DNA of 12,837 nt from Flavobacteriales bacterium UBA3431 (lineage in GTDB: Bacteria > Bacteroidota > Bacteroidia > Flavobacteriales > Schleiferiaceae), in NCBI GenBank assembly GCA_002381225.1, contig DFSS01000019.1:23376-36212 (forward strand), written 5' to 3'. Both the position numbers and the translations under genes were made by a program. Shown here piece after piece: positions 1 to 6,860 of this stretch. A model generated the notes under the pieces. The model saw nothing but the letters and a program-made list of their open reading frames with translations. It was not told the origin of the DNA and ran no database searches. Every line of letters starts with the position of its first letter. Within the stretch, counting starts at the first letter, position 1.

Positions 1-519
1 TCCTTGATCAACATGCTGGCCAACCATCAGGGTCTGGCCAAAACATCGGGAAAACCAGGTAAAACCCAGCTTATCAACTTGTTCAAAATGGACGAGGGAG
101 CCTGGAGCTTGGTGGATCTTCCTGGCTATGGCTACGCCCGGGTGAGCAAGGTTCAGCGGGAGACCTTTTCCAAAATGATCAGCCATTATCTGCGCAACCG
201 CGCCAACCTGGTCAACGTCTTTGTATTGATCGATGGCCGCCATGAACCCCAGGAAATTGACCTGGATTTTTTGCGCAGTCTTGGCCAATGGGGCATTCCT
301 TTTAGCTTGGTATTCACCAAGTTGGACAAACTGTCCTCCTCTGCCTTCGGAAAGAATCAGGCGGCCATGAAGCGCAAGTTGTTAAAGGAATGGGAGAATT
401 TACCTCCCATGTTTTTGTCTAGTGCCACCTCCGGACTGGGCCGCACCGAAATCATCCGCTACATCCAGGAACTCAACGAAGAAGTGGGTCCCATCATGGC
501 GGAGCAACTCGGAAAATAA
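1..519 (+). CDS. engB: Ribosome biogenesis GTP-binding protein EngB/YsxC (YihA), 5' truncated by window edge
   Basis: This encodes a TRAFAC-class GTPase that in characterised bacteria assists assembly of the large ribosomal subunit in the cytoplasm. The frame is open from base 1 (it begins Ser-Leu-Ile-Asn), and 172 residues remain of a family usually near 200. The missing part holds the start codon and the G1/P-loop, whose last residues appear to be the SLIN at the edge. Visible motifs are the switch I threonine in GKPGKT (about residues 17-22), G3 DLPGYGYA (39-46), G4 TKLDK (106-110) and G5 SSATSGLG (140-147). The DLPGYGYA form of G3 is characteristic of EngB and separates it from Era and Der. 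The gene converges on gldC with 37 bases between stop codons and no clear terminator hairpin with a U-run. Family assignment is firm; only the N-terminus is unseen. Confidence 0.95.
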   Translation, partial: SLINMLANHQGLAKTSGKPGKTQLINLFKMDEGAWSLVDLPGYGYARVSKVQRETFSKMISHYLRNRANLVNVFVLIDGRHEPQEIDLDFLRSLGQWGIPFSLVFTKLDKLSSSAFGKNQAAMKRKLLKEWENLPPMFLSSATSGLGRTEIIRYIQELNEEVGPIMAEQLGK

Positions 520-556
520 GCCCACCTTTTTCCGGCGAGCATCGCTCCCTTCCGGT

Positions 557-880
557 TTACCCGATTAATTTCTGCTTCTCCGCAAAGTAGCGGGCAAAAT
601 CGCGCATATCCTCCGCCATTGCCTCCTCGTTCGTGGCGCGCTGAAAGCCATCCGCCATGGCCAGGAGGGTCTGGTGGTAGAACTTCTTCATGTCGTCGAC
701 CAACATGTCTTTGGTCCACAGATCAATTCGGAGCGCCTCTTTCCCCTTGCCATCCCATACGGTTAACATGAAGGCATCGGCCGCCGCTTGATCCACCCCA
801 CCTTCGGGGGCAGCCCACGAAATGGCTTCGGGCACTCGGTTATCATCGAGAGAAATTTGGAGCGTAATGGTAGAATCCAT
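557..880 (-). CDS. gldC: Gliding motility protein GldC
   Basis: This is a small soluble protein of 107 residues, close to the usual family length of about 110. I recognise it by the block VWDGKGKEALRIDLWTKDML (residues 41-60), followed by a conserved helix with KKFYHQTLLAMADGFQRATN (65-84) and MAEDMRDFARYFAEK near the C-terminus. There is no signal peptide or membrane segment, so it is probably cytoplasmic. Its biochemical role is unknown; in Flavobacterium, loss of GldC weakens gliding rather than abolishing it. I chose the ATG at 880 because the 42 codons upstream in the same frame overlap the end of gldB and do not resemble GldC. The gene starts 10 bases after the gldB stop (881-890), so the two are almost certainly co-transcribed. 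No Shine-Dalgarno is present; the preceding bases are CACCTTTTTC. Confidence 0.93.
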   Translation of the reverse strand: MDSTITLQISLDDNRVPEAISWAAPEGGVDQAAADAFMLTVWDGKGKEALRIDLWTKDMLVDDMKKFYHQTLLAMADGFQRATNEEAMAEDMRDFARYFAEKQKLIG

Positions 881-890
881 GAAAAAGGTG

Positions 891-1910
891 TTAGGGGCGG
901 TACCCCGATTGTTGAAAAAGACTTTGAGCGTCGGCAAATTCCATGATTTCGAGGAGTGTCGATTCTGGATGCTGCCGCCAATACGATTGGAGAATTTGCC
1001 AGCCAAACCAGACCCCTGCTTTCCCCGGAATTTCGCGGTCTTTTGGGGTGCCCAATTTGCTGAAAGGCGCAGGCATAATGAGCTTGCGTTTAAGGTCTAC
1101 CTCATCATTGAAGAGCCAACGCTGGCCCACAAAGAGGCCCCATAAATCGGCTTCATTTTCCTCCATGAAAGCGTGGTCTCCCGGCGTATAGCCCAAGGCG
1201 CGGAGGGCGGCATCCTCTCCCAAGGTCGCTTGGACAAAGAGGACCGTTTTGGCTTCGGAAATCATCCCAGAAAGAAGGCTAAAGTCGCTTGGAAGAGCTT
1301 TGGAATCGTGCCAGGACGCGATGGCTTTGAAAATTTCGACAGGGGCATTTTCGGGCTGGTGCTGCTGGACCAAATAGGCACTTTCCTGGGCATAGGCGGG
1401 GTGATTCGCCCCTAAGTAGCGGTCAAGCGGTAGGAAGATCACCCCCGGAGCGATGAGGACCATAGGCGCTTCATTGCGGCTCACATACGTGTACACGCGT
1501 TGGACTGAGTACCCGCTTGAAGAGGCGCCGATATGCGCTGCGTAGCGATCCAGACCGCCTTGAATCGCTGCAACGAGTGCCTCATTTTGAAGTGCGGGCA
1601 CCTCGGCTTGCACGGTCCGAACATCCTGGTAGAGTGCTTTGACCTCGGGGTCCGTCAAATAGGGCAAAAGATCATCGCGCCAGTCGCCCTCGGGGACGCT
1701 GGGGAGGAAGAGTTCGGGGTATTTCGGCGCTAAATGCTCCAGCATGGGGAGCAAAGTCACTGAATCCAGTGGGAGTACGGAATCCGCAAAGGCCACAAAT
1801 TCAATCGCTTCCGATTCTACAGGGGCGATGTCCCAAGGATCAGTTTGGCAGCCGCTAAAAGCCGCGACCATCCCGCCAAGGAGTAGTAATTTTGAACAGA
1901 ATCGCTTCAT
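891..1910 (-). CDS. gldB: Gliding motility lipoprotein GldB
   Basis: This encodes a 339-residue lipoprotein. MKRFCSKLLLLGGMVAAFSG precedes Cys21, giving a lipobox AFSGC, so the protein should be lipid-anchored facing the periplasm. Family features are the TDPEVKALYQDV region (86-97), APGVIFLPLDRYLG (154-167), ENEADLWGLFV (251-261) and a C-terminal IPGKAGVWFGWQILQSYW (294-311). GldB is required for gliding in Flavobacterium; its biochemical activity is not known. The start at 1910 gives a compact signal peptide. In-frame codons continue upstream to 1997, but they overlap nadE, put an acidic, non-signal-like stretch in front, and swallow the candidate promoter at 1919-1926. The gene is followed by gldC 10 bases later and is divergent from nadE. 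Residues 218-222 fall where related folds may carry HExxH (see findings); that link is my inference. Confidence 0.92.
   Translation of the reverse strand: MKRFCSKLLLLGGMVAAFSGCQTDPWDIAPVESEAIEFVAFADSVLPLDSVTLLPMLEHLAPKYPELFLPSVPEGDWRDDLLPYLTDPEVKALYQDVRTVQAEVPALQNEALVAAIQGGLDRYAAHIGASSSGYSVQRVYTYVSRNEAPMVLIAPGVIFLPLDRYLGANHPAYAQESAYLVQQHQPENAPVEIFKAIASWHDSKALPSDFSLLSGMISEAKTVLFVQATLGEDAALRALGYTPGDHAFMEENEADLWGLFVGQRWLFNDEVDLKRKLIMPAPFSKLGTPKDREIPGKAGVWFGWQILQSYWRQHPESTLLEIMEFADAQSLFQQSGYRP
1887..1894 (+). promoter_or_regulatory. Candidate -7 promoter element for nadE
   Basis: TAATTTTG matches the Bacteroidota housekeeping -7 consensus TAnnTTTG exactly. It lies inside the signal-peptide codons of the oppositely oriented gldB and would start transcription near 1899, leaving a leader of about 39 bases before the nadE ATG. 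I see no TTG at the usual -33 distance, which weakens the call. Confidence 0.33.
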
Positions 1911-1918
1911 TGCGGTTT

Positions 1919-1926
1919 CAAAAGTA
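1919..1926 (-). promoter_or_regulatory. Candidate -7 promoter element for gldB-gldC
   Basis: Read on the minus strand this is TACTTTTG, an exact match to TAnnTTTG, ending 8 bases before the gldB ATG. Transcription would begin only a few bases before the start codon. The same octamer at the same distance precedes the ABC-F gene. No TTG is visible at the expected -33 position, so support rests on the -7 box, its position and the duplication of the arrangement. Confidence 0.42.
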
Positions 1927-1937
1927 CTCCGCATCGC

Positions 1938-2765
1938 ATGAATGAATCTGCTGTCACTTCGCATATTGTTGATTGGATGAAAGCCTATGCGCTTCAAGCG
2001 CGTGCCAAAGGCTTCGTCGTGGGGGTTTCCGGAGGGATCGATTCCGCCGTGACGTCGGCCTTAGCGGCTCGAACCGGCTTGACCGTCCACCTCCTCGAAA
2101 TGCCCATTTACCAGCCCGAAAGCCATGTGAACCGCGCTTGGAAGCACATGGATGACCTGGCAGAGCAGCATCAAAACGTCTACAAGCGCCGGGTAGATCT
2201 CAGTCCAGTTTACGAGGCACACGTCAAAGCCTTGGATTTGGACGATTCGGACAGTCAATTCTTGGCCCTCGCGAACACGCGGGCTCGACTTCGCATGGCG
2301 ACCCTTTACGCGGAGGCCCAAAACCATGGATTGCTCGTAGCGGGCACCGGTAACAAAGTGGAAGATTTTGGAGTAGGCTTTTACACCAAATACGGGGATG
2401 GGGGAGTCGACCTCAGTCCGATTGCCGACCTCTTAAAAACGGAGGTGTACGCCCTGGGTACGCACCTTGGCGTTTCCAAATCCATCCTCAAGGCGCGTCC
2501 GACGGATGGGTTATGGAGCGATGACCGCAGTGATGAAGACCAATTGGGCGCGACCTATCCTGAGCTGGAATGGGCCATGCTGTTTGCCGAAACGATAGGT
2601 TGGGACCCCAGCACCCCGTACGAAGCAGACGGACGCTTTCTAGCAGGGCGAGGACTCACGGTGCGCCAAGGAGAAGTCTTCAAGATTTATGCCCAGCACC
2701 ACCGGGCCAACCGACATAAGATGTTGCCGATACCGGTGTGCGTGGTCCCTAAAAACTTGAAGTAA
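1938..2765 (+). CDS. nadE: NH3-dependent NAD(+) synthetase NadE
   Basis: This catalyses the last step of NAD synthesis, ATP-dependent amidation of deamido-NAD, in the cytoplasm. At 275 residues it has the length of the ammonia-using form: there is no N-terminal glutaminase domain. The PP-loop GVSGGIDSAV (29-38) binds ATP pyrophosphate. ANTRARLRMATLY (112-124), GTGNKVEDFGVGFYTKYGDG (136-155) and DLSPIADLLKTEVYALG (158-174) are the classic substrate and dimer-interface blocks, and DDRSDEDQLG (195-204) is also conserved. The enzyme looks complete and active. The start at 1938 gives the normal short helix before the PP-loop. The gene is divergent from gldB, with 27 bases between start codons, and converges on the phosphatase gene with 6 bases between stop codons. 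No Shine-Dalgarno is present. Confidence 0.97.
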   Translation: MNESAVTSHIVDWMKAYALQARAKGFVVGVSGGIDSAVTSALAARTGLTVHLLEMPIYQPESHVNRAWKHMDDLAEQHQNVYKRRVDLSPVYEAHVKALDLDDSDSQFLALANTRARLRMATLYAEAQNHGLLVAGTGNKVEDFGVGFYTKYGDGGVDLSPIADLLKTEVYALGTHLGVSKSILKARPTDGLWSDDRSDEDQLGATYPELEWAMLFAETIGWDPSTPYEADGRFLAGRGLTVRQGEVFKIYAQHHRANRHKMLPIPVCVVPKNLK

Positions 2766-2771
2766 AGCCTT

Positions 2772-4391
2772 TTAATCCGCCCAACCGGCGTTCACCCATA
2801 GTGGGTTGCCTGTGCAGGCGCTTGGGAAGGCGATGTCCAGGATTTTACAGAGCGTTGGCGCAATGTCCTTCACGCCGATGCGTTCATTGTGGCGCGAACT
2901 CGGATTGAATCCGTTGCCCATAAAGACCACGGGAACATGCGTGTCATAGGCGTAGCCTGAACCATGGGTGGTTCCTTCGTTGCTGTAGGAGAGGTGGCCA
3001 GGATGTAGGGCAAAGTAGACTTGACCGCCGCGCTTGTCCGTGCCGTTTCGGCGCATTTCAGCAAATGGGTCTGGCGAAATGCGAATCTCTTCCAGCGTCC
3101 AGGCCTCCGCAATAGCTGGGTGCTTCAACAGGGCATCGCGCGTGGCATCCATCCAATCGTCTGCCTCGTCATCGCCTAACTGGCTGAGGTCCAAATGCAC
3201 TTGTTCGTTGCTGAAATTCAAAACGGCCTCAGAAGGGACTCCTTCGGCGGCAATCAGGCTACGTAACTCAGCTTCCAGGTCAGCAGGATACCAGTTGGCG
3301 GTGGGCATGGCTTGCTCAAGCAGGCGCGGATTTTGGGCCGCGCCATGGTCTGCGGTCAGAACGACGAGGTACTCGCCCGCACCTACCAAGGCATCTAAGC
3401 CTTTGAAGAGCTCACCCAATTGAGCGTCCAAACGCAGGTACATGTCCATGGTTTCGTGGGAACGCACCCCTGTGGCATGTCCGATGTAATCCGTGGCAGA
3501 AAAACTAATCGCGAGCACATCCGTCACGCCAGCGGTGTTTTGTCCAAGTTTCTCCGCTTTTACTGCTGTGAGCGCAATGTCTACAAGGATTTGATTGCCC
3601 CAGGGGGTTGCTTTAAGGGCTTCAATGCCCCCAGCGCGATACAGCGCAGTTAGGTCGTAGGGAAAATCCGCCGACGCGGCTCCCTTGGGTGCGCGTTCGT
3701 ATGCGTTTGTGTAGGTAGAAGGGTAGATGCTGCGGTCATGCGAATAATCCCACACCCCCTTCATATAGGATTCGGGGCTGTATTTCTTGTTAAAGCGTTG
3801 CATCCAAACGGGTAGTTCTTCCATGTACGCGGTGGAGGTGATGAAACCACTAGCATCCAACCAAAAGGCGCCATCCCCAAAGTGCCCGGCGGCCGTTATG
3901 GCCCCTCGGTCCTTGAGGGAGAAGCCGAATACTTTCGAAGCACCGTCGGTGGCCAGCTCCAACTCATCGGTCCACGTGCTGCTTTTGATATTCTTTGGGC
4001 TCCGCTTTCCTTGTGAGGCATTTGGATCCAAGCCCACTCCAACGCCGGAAACGTCGGCATCTTCCACACAATACATGAAGTCGCGGGATTCAGGCTGGTA
4101 CCAGTCGTTGGCTATGATGCCGTGGTAGCGCGGATCCGTCCCGGTATAGATGGAGGCGTGACCGGGACCCGTGTAGGTAGGCGCATAGGTGTAATGCGCG
4201 TTGTAGAACACTTCGCCACTGCCTAAAAGCGTGGCAAAGCCGCCCTCATAATGATCCGCCCATCGGGTGAGGTAATCAGCACGCATTTGGTCCACGACGA
4301 TGGACACGACCAACTTGGGCTTTTGGGCCTGAGCACCCACAGCCAAAACAAGACCAAACACGAGGCCCAGATGCTTCAAAATCCGCTTCAT
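2772..4391 (-). CDS. Secreted PafA/SPAP-type alkaline phosphatase
   Basis: This is a 539-residue phosphatase of the alkaline phosphatase/nucleotide pyrophosphatase superfamily. An N-terminal signal peptide (positive MKR, hydrophobic 8-20, AQA-Q near 22) sends it to the periplasm or outside; no lipobox or T9SS C-terminal sorting domain is seen. The two-zinc site appears complete: Asp34 (VVDQMRADY), nucleophile Thr74 in TYTGPGHAS, Asp301 and His305 (SATDYIGH), Asp348 and His349 (TADHG), and His476 (GTTHGS). Asn95, 21 residues after Thr74, and Lys160/Arg162 (LKDRG) correspond to the Asn, Lys and Arg that give PafA its phosphate-monoester specificity, so phosphate scavenging from organic esters is the likely role. 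I chose the ATG at 4391 because the 71 codons upstream lie over the ABC-F 3' end and are basic, signal-free sequence. The gene begins 10 bases after the ABC-F stop, suggesting co-transcription. I do not assign the symbol pafA because orthology was not tested. Confidence 0.9.
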   Translation of the reverse strand: MKRILKHLGLVFGLVLAVGAQAQKPKLVVSIVVDQMRADYLTRWADHYEGGFATLLGSGEVFYNAHYTYAPTYTGPGHASIYTGTDPRYHGIIANDWYQPESRDFMYCVEDADVSGVGVGLDPNASQGKRSPKNIKSSTWTDELELATDGASKVFGFSLKDRGAITAAGHFGDGAFWLDASGFITSTAYMEELPVWMQRFNKKYSPESYMKGVWDYSHDRSIYPSTYTNAYERAPKGAASADFPYDLTALYRAGGIEALKATPWGNQILVDIALTAVKAEKLGQNTAGVTDVLAISFSATDYIGHATGVRSHETMDMYLRLDAQLGELFKGLDALVGAGEYLVVLTADHGAAQNPRLLEQAMPTANWYPADLEAELRSLIAAEGVPSEAVLNFSNEQVHLDLSQLGDDEADDWMDATRDALLKHPAIAEAWTLEEIRISPDPFAEMRRNGTDKRGGQVYFALHPGHLSYSNEGTTHGSGYAYDTHVPVVFMGNGFNPSSRHNERIGVKDIAPTLCKILDIAFPSACTGNPLWVNAGWAD

Positions 4392-4401
4392 AGGTGTAAA
4401 G

Positions 4402-6378
4402 TTAGGGCGCAATCGCTTCCCATGCCTGTTGGCATTTCTCCAGGGCAGCCGTGGCTTTTTCCCAAGCGGCAAAAGCCTTTTCGCTCGCCTTTTGCAGGTC
4501 TTCGTAGCGGCTGTAGAAATCGGGTTCCGCTGACACCTTCTTGAATTCCACCGGGTTGGCCATAACCTGGTCCACGGCATCCAAGGCCGCATGAGCCTTT
4601 TCAAAAAGCTCTTGGGCCTTTTTTTCTTCCCGCTCAGCTTGGCGGAGATCTCTTTCTGCCGCTTTGAGCTCCTCGCGGCTCGCTTTGGGCGGCCGCGCTT
4701 CCTCCAGCGCTTTGGCGTCGGCCTTTTGTTGTTTTTTGGCGTCTTGCTGGAGTTCTACCTCCCGCATCGATTGCATCTTGCGTTGCTCGAGGAAGTACTC
4801 AATGCCTCCTAGGTATTGCTTGATCTTGCCTTCCTTGAACTCGTAGGTCATGTTGGCGAGCCCATCGAGAAACTCCCGGTCGTGGGAGACCACCACCAAT
4901 GTGCCTTCGTAGGACTCCAGAGACTGCTTAAGTACATCTTTGGCTTGCATGTCCAAGTGGTTCGTCGGCTCGTCCAAAATCAACAGGTTGATCGGGTGGA
5001 GCATCAGCTGACAGAGGGCCAAGCGGCCTCGCTCACCTCCGGAGAGGACACTGACTTTTTTTTCCACATCGTCGCCGGCAAACATGAAGTTTCCGAGCAA
5101 TTTGCGAGCCGACTTGCGCAGCTCCTCCGGGGCTGCGTCTTCGATCGTGGCGAGCACGGTCTTGCTGCCATCCAAGGCTTCGGCCTGATTCTGTGCGTAG
5201 TACCCCACTTGCACTTGATGGCCCCACTCAAGCCGTCCTTCGTGGGCCAAATTCTCCGCCAAAATTTTCACCAGCGTGGATTTGCCTTGGCCGTTTTGCC
5301 CGACAAATGCCACTTTTTGGCCGCGTACGAGTTCCATTTCCAAACCGCGCAGCACATGCTTTTCGCCGTAGTGCTTGTGAATCTTCTCCATGCGAACCAT
5401 CACCTTGCCTGAATGCGGGGCAGGCGGAAACTTGAAGCGCATACTCCGCGTATCCTCGTCGTCGACCTCAATGATGTCCACTTTGTCCAACTTCTTGATC
5501 AGGCTTTGGGCAAAGGAGGCCTTTGACGCTTTGTAGCGGAAGCGCTCGATTAACTGCTCCGTTGCCTTGATTTCCTTCTCCTGGTTCACCTTGGCTTGGC
5601 GCTGCTTTTCGCGGATTTCGGCCCGAAGGCTCAAATATTTGTAGTAGGGGCAGGGAAAGTCGTAGCTCTTTCCCAAAACGATTTCAATGGTCCGCGTCGT
5701 GGCGTTGTTCAGGAAGGTCCGGTCGTGCGAGACCAGAATGACCGCCTGGGGACTGTCGCTAAGGAATTGCTCAAGCCAGAGAATACTCTCGATATCCAAG
5801 TGGTTGGTCGGCTCGTCCAACAGGAGCAAGTCGTTGTTCTGCATCAGAATTTTGGCCAATTCCACCCGCATTTGCCAGCCTCCACTGAAGGTACTCAGGG
5901 GCTTTTGGAAATCCCCGGACGTAAAGCCCAATCCCATGAGGACACGCTCCATGTCCGCTTGATAGGTGTAGCCGCCCTGCATCATATATTCCTCTTGGGC
6001 ATGCGTCAAGTCCTCAATCAGCTTCATGTAGCTATCGGACTCGTAATCGGTGCGGGTCGCCAGCGCTTCGTTCCACCCTTCGATTTGGGCTTCGAGCTTT
6101 TTAATCTCGACAAAACTGGAAGCGGCCTCTTCCCAGACGGTGGTGCTGGGTTTGGGCGGAATATCCTGGGTGAGGAAGCCTATCTTGAACCCACTTGGGG
6201 TAGAAACTTTGCCCGTGTCCGGGGCATAATGCCCGGCAATCAGCTTCAACAAGGTCGATTTCCCGGCACCATTTCGGCCCACGAGGCCGATCCGTTCTCC
6301 AGGATTGACCAGAAAAGAAATGTCTTTGAAAAGGTCCGTGCCGCCGAAGGCTAGACCAACTTGATGTACGCTCAGCAT
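4402..6378 (-). CDS. ABC-F family ATPase (ribosome-associated, Uup/YheS/EttA-like)
   Basis: This is a 658-residue protein with two ABC nucleotide-binding domains and no membrane segments. Domain 1 has Walker A GRNGAGKST (34-42), signature FSGGWQMR (164-171) and Walker B LLLLDEPTNHLD (184-195). Domain 2 has GQNGQGKST (360-368), LSGGERGR (445-452) and LLILDEPTNHLD (465-476). Both Walker B motifs carry the catalytic Glu and the switch-region HD follows (SHD at 217-219 and 498-500). Between the domains lies a basic helical linker (about 245-325), the P-site tRNA interaction motif of ABC-F translation factors. Residues 535-658 are a long, highly charged, probably coiled-coil extension. The expected role is resolving stalled ribosomes or antibiotic protection rather than transport. 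The start at 6378 sits directly on the first beta strand of domain 1. The gene is divergent from DUF983 and is followed by the phosphatase gene. Which subfamily it belongs to needs a tree. Confidence 0.95.
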   Translation of the reverse strand: MLSVHQVGLAFGGTDLFKDISFLVNPGERIGLVGRNGAGKSTLLKLIAGHYAPDTGKVSTPSGFKIGFLTQDIPPKPSTTVWEEAASSFVEIKKLEAQIEGWNEALATRTDYESDSYMKLIEDLTHAQEEYMMQGGYTYQADMERVLMGLGFTSGDFQKPLSTFSGGWQMRVELAKILMQNNDLLLLDEPTNHLDIESILWLEQFLSDSPQAVILVSHDRTFLNNATTRTIEIVLGKSYDFPCPYYKYLSLRAEIREKQRQAKVNQEKEIKATEQLIERFRYKASKASFAQSLIKKLDKVDIIEVDDEDTRSMRFKFPPAPHSGKVMVRMEKIHKHYGEKHVLRGLEMELVRGQKVAFVGQNGQGKSTLVKILAENLAHEGRLEWGHQVQVGYYAQNQAEALDGSKTVLATIEDAAPEELRKSARKLLGNFMFAGDDVEKKVSVLSGGERGRLALCQLMLHPINLLILDEPTNHLDMQAKDVLKQSLESYEGTLVVVSHDREFLDGLANMTYEFKEGKIKQYLGGIEYFLEQRKMQSMREVELQQDAKKQQKADAKALEEARPPKASREELKAAERDLRQAEREEKKAQELFEKAHAALDAVDQVMANPVEFKKVSAEPDFYSRYEDLQKASEKAFAAWEKATAALEKCQQAWEAIAP

Positions 6379-6386
6379 TTGGGTGA

Positions 6387-6394
6387 CAAAAGTA
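6387..6394 (-). promoter_or_regulatory. Candidate -7 promoter element for the ABC-F gene
   Basis: On the minus strand this is TACTTTTG, an exact TAnnTTTG, 8 bases before the ABC-F ATG, the same octamer and distance as at gldB. A TTG at 6413-6411 lies 16 bases upstream, close to the expected -33 spacing. Transcription would begin only a few bases before the ATG. This is the best-supported promoter in the window. Confidence 0.45.
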
Positions 6395-6461
6395 ACATTC
6401 CCCCGTGAGGCAACGACCTACCTTTACTAAGTTCTTCCGAAAGAATCTCAATCGACTCCCC

Positions 6462-6860
6462 ATGCTTGGAAAAGGCCAAAAATTATACTCCATTTTCACC
6501 TCCAAATGTCCCAAATGCCATGAGGGGAAACTCTTCTTGGATGCCAACCCGTACCATTTGAAAAACATGGACAAGATGCATGGGAATTGCCCGGTTTGCG
6601 GTGAACCATCGGAGCCAGAACCAAATTTCTACTACGGGGCCATGTATGTATCCTATGCCTACACGGTAGCCCTGTTTGTCGGAACCTACCTGGTTGCGGC
6701 GCTCGTTTTGGGGCTAGGAATGTGGCCAACCATCGGGCTCCTCGCTGGATTGCTGGTGGTTCTGGGCCCGTATATATTCCGGCTGAGCCGAATCACCTAC
6801 CTCAATTTCTTCGTGCACTACGACCCCGAAGCCGTTTCCAAGGCTTCCAATAAGCGCTGA
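6462..6860 (+). CDS. DUF983 family membrane protein with zinc ribbon
   Basis: The product is 132 residues. A cytoplasmic-type zinc ribbon is formed by two CxxC pairs, CPKC (16-19) and CPVC (43-46), followed by PNFYYGAMYVSYAY (54-67). Two hydrophobic segments follow at about 62-84 and 86-106. This Cys4-plus-two-helix layout is that of the DUF983 family, whose function is not established. I chose the ATG at 6462 because family members typically begin a few residues before KGxKLYSI; a GTG at 6405 in the same frame would add 19 residues with no recognisable match. It is divergent from the ABC-F gene, leaving 83 bases between start codons. The last 43 bases overlap the 3' end of the oxidoreductase gene on the other strand. 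No Shine-Dalgarno is seen; the bases before ATG are GACTCCCC. Confidence 0.88.
   Translation: MLGKGQKLYSIFTSKCPKCHEGKLFLDANPYHLKNMDKMHGNCPVCGEPSEPEPNFYYGAMYVSYAYTVALFVGTYLVAALVLGLGMWPTIGLLAGLLVVLGPYIFRLSRITYLNFFVHYDPEAVSKASNKR

Noticed and set aside
520..556. Possible terminator between engB and gldC (short GCGA-GCA-TCGC hairpin)
   Set aside because: The stem is only about 4 bp and the T-run precedes rather than follows it on the plus strand; there is no U-run on the minus strand either.
881..1006. Longer gldC start (42 extra codons)
   Set aside because: It would be encoded by the end of gldB in another frame and has no resemblance to GldC.
1911..1997. Longer gldB start (up to 29 extra codons)
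   Set aside because: It would overlap nadE, place acidic residues ahead of the lipoprotein signal, and include the candidate promoter box; the start at 1910 gives a standard signal peptide.
2808..2819. Palindrome GCCTGTGCAGGC as an operator or terminator
   Set aside because: It lies within the phosphatase coding sequence (near the SACTGNP codons), has a tiny loop, and lacks a U-run; it is explained by codon content.
4397..4404. Minus-strand TAACTTTA as a phosphatase promoter
   Set aside because: It matches only TAnnTTTA rather than TAnnTTTG, includes the ABC-F stop codon, and has no supporting -33 element; read-through from the ABC-F gene explains expression better.
4816..5412. A 198-codon open frame on the plus strand
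   Set aside because: It is complementary to the second ABC domain of the ABC-F gene; no family resemblance and no start context of its own.
5596..6354. A 252-codon open frame on the plus strand
   Set aside because: It lies entirely antisense to the ABC-F gene, which has full-length family motifs. The predicted protein has no recognisable domain and reads like a complement of Walker-type codons.
6419..6426. Plus-strand TACCTTTA as a DUF983 promoter
   Set aside because: The final G of the consensus is missing and there is no TTG at -33. It is plausible by position but too weak to list.
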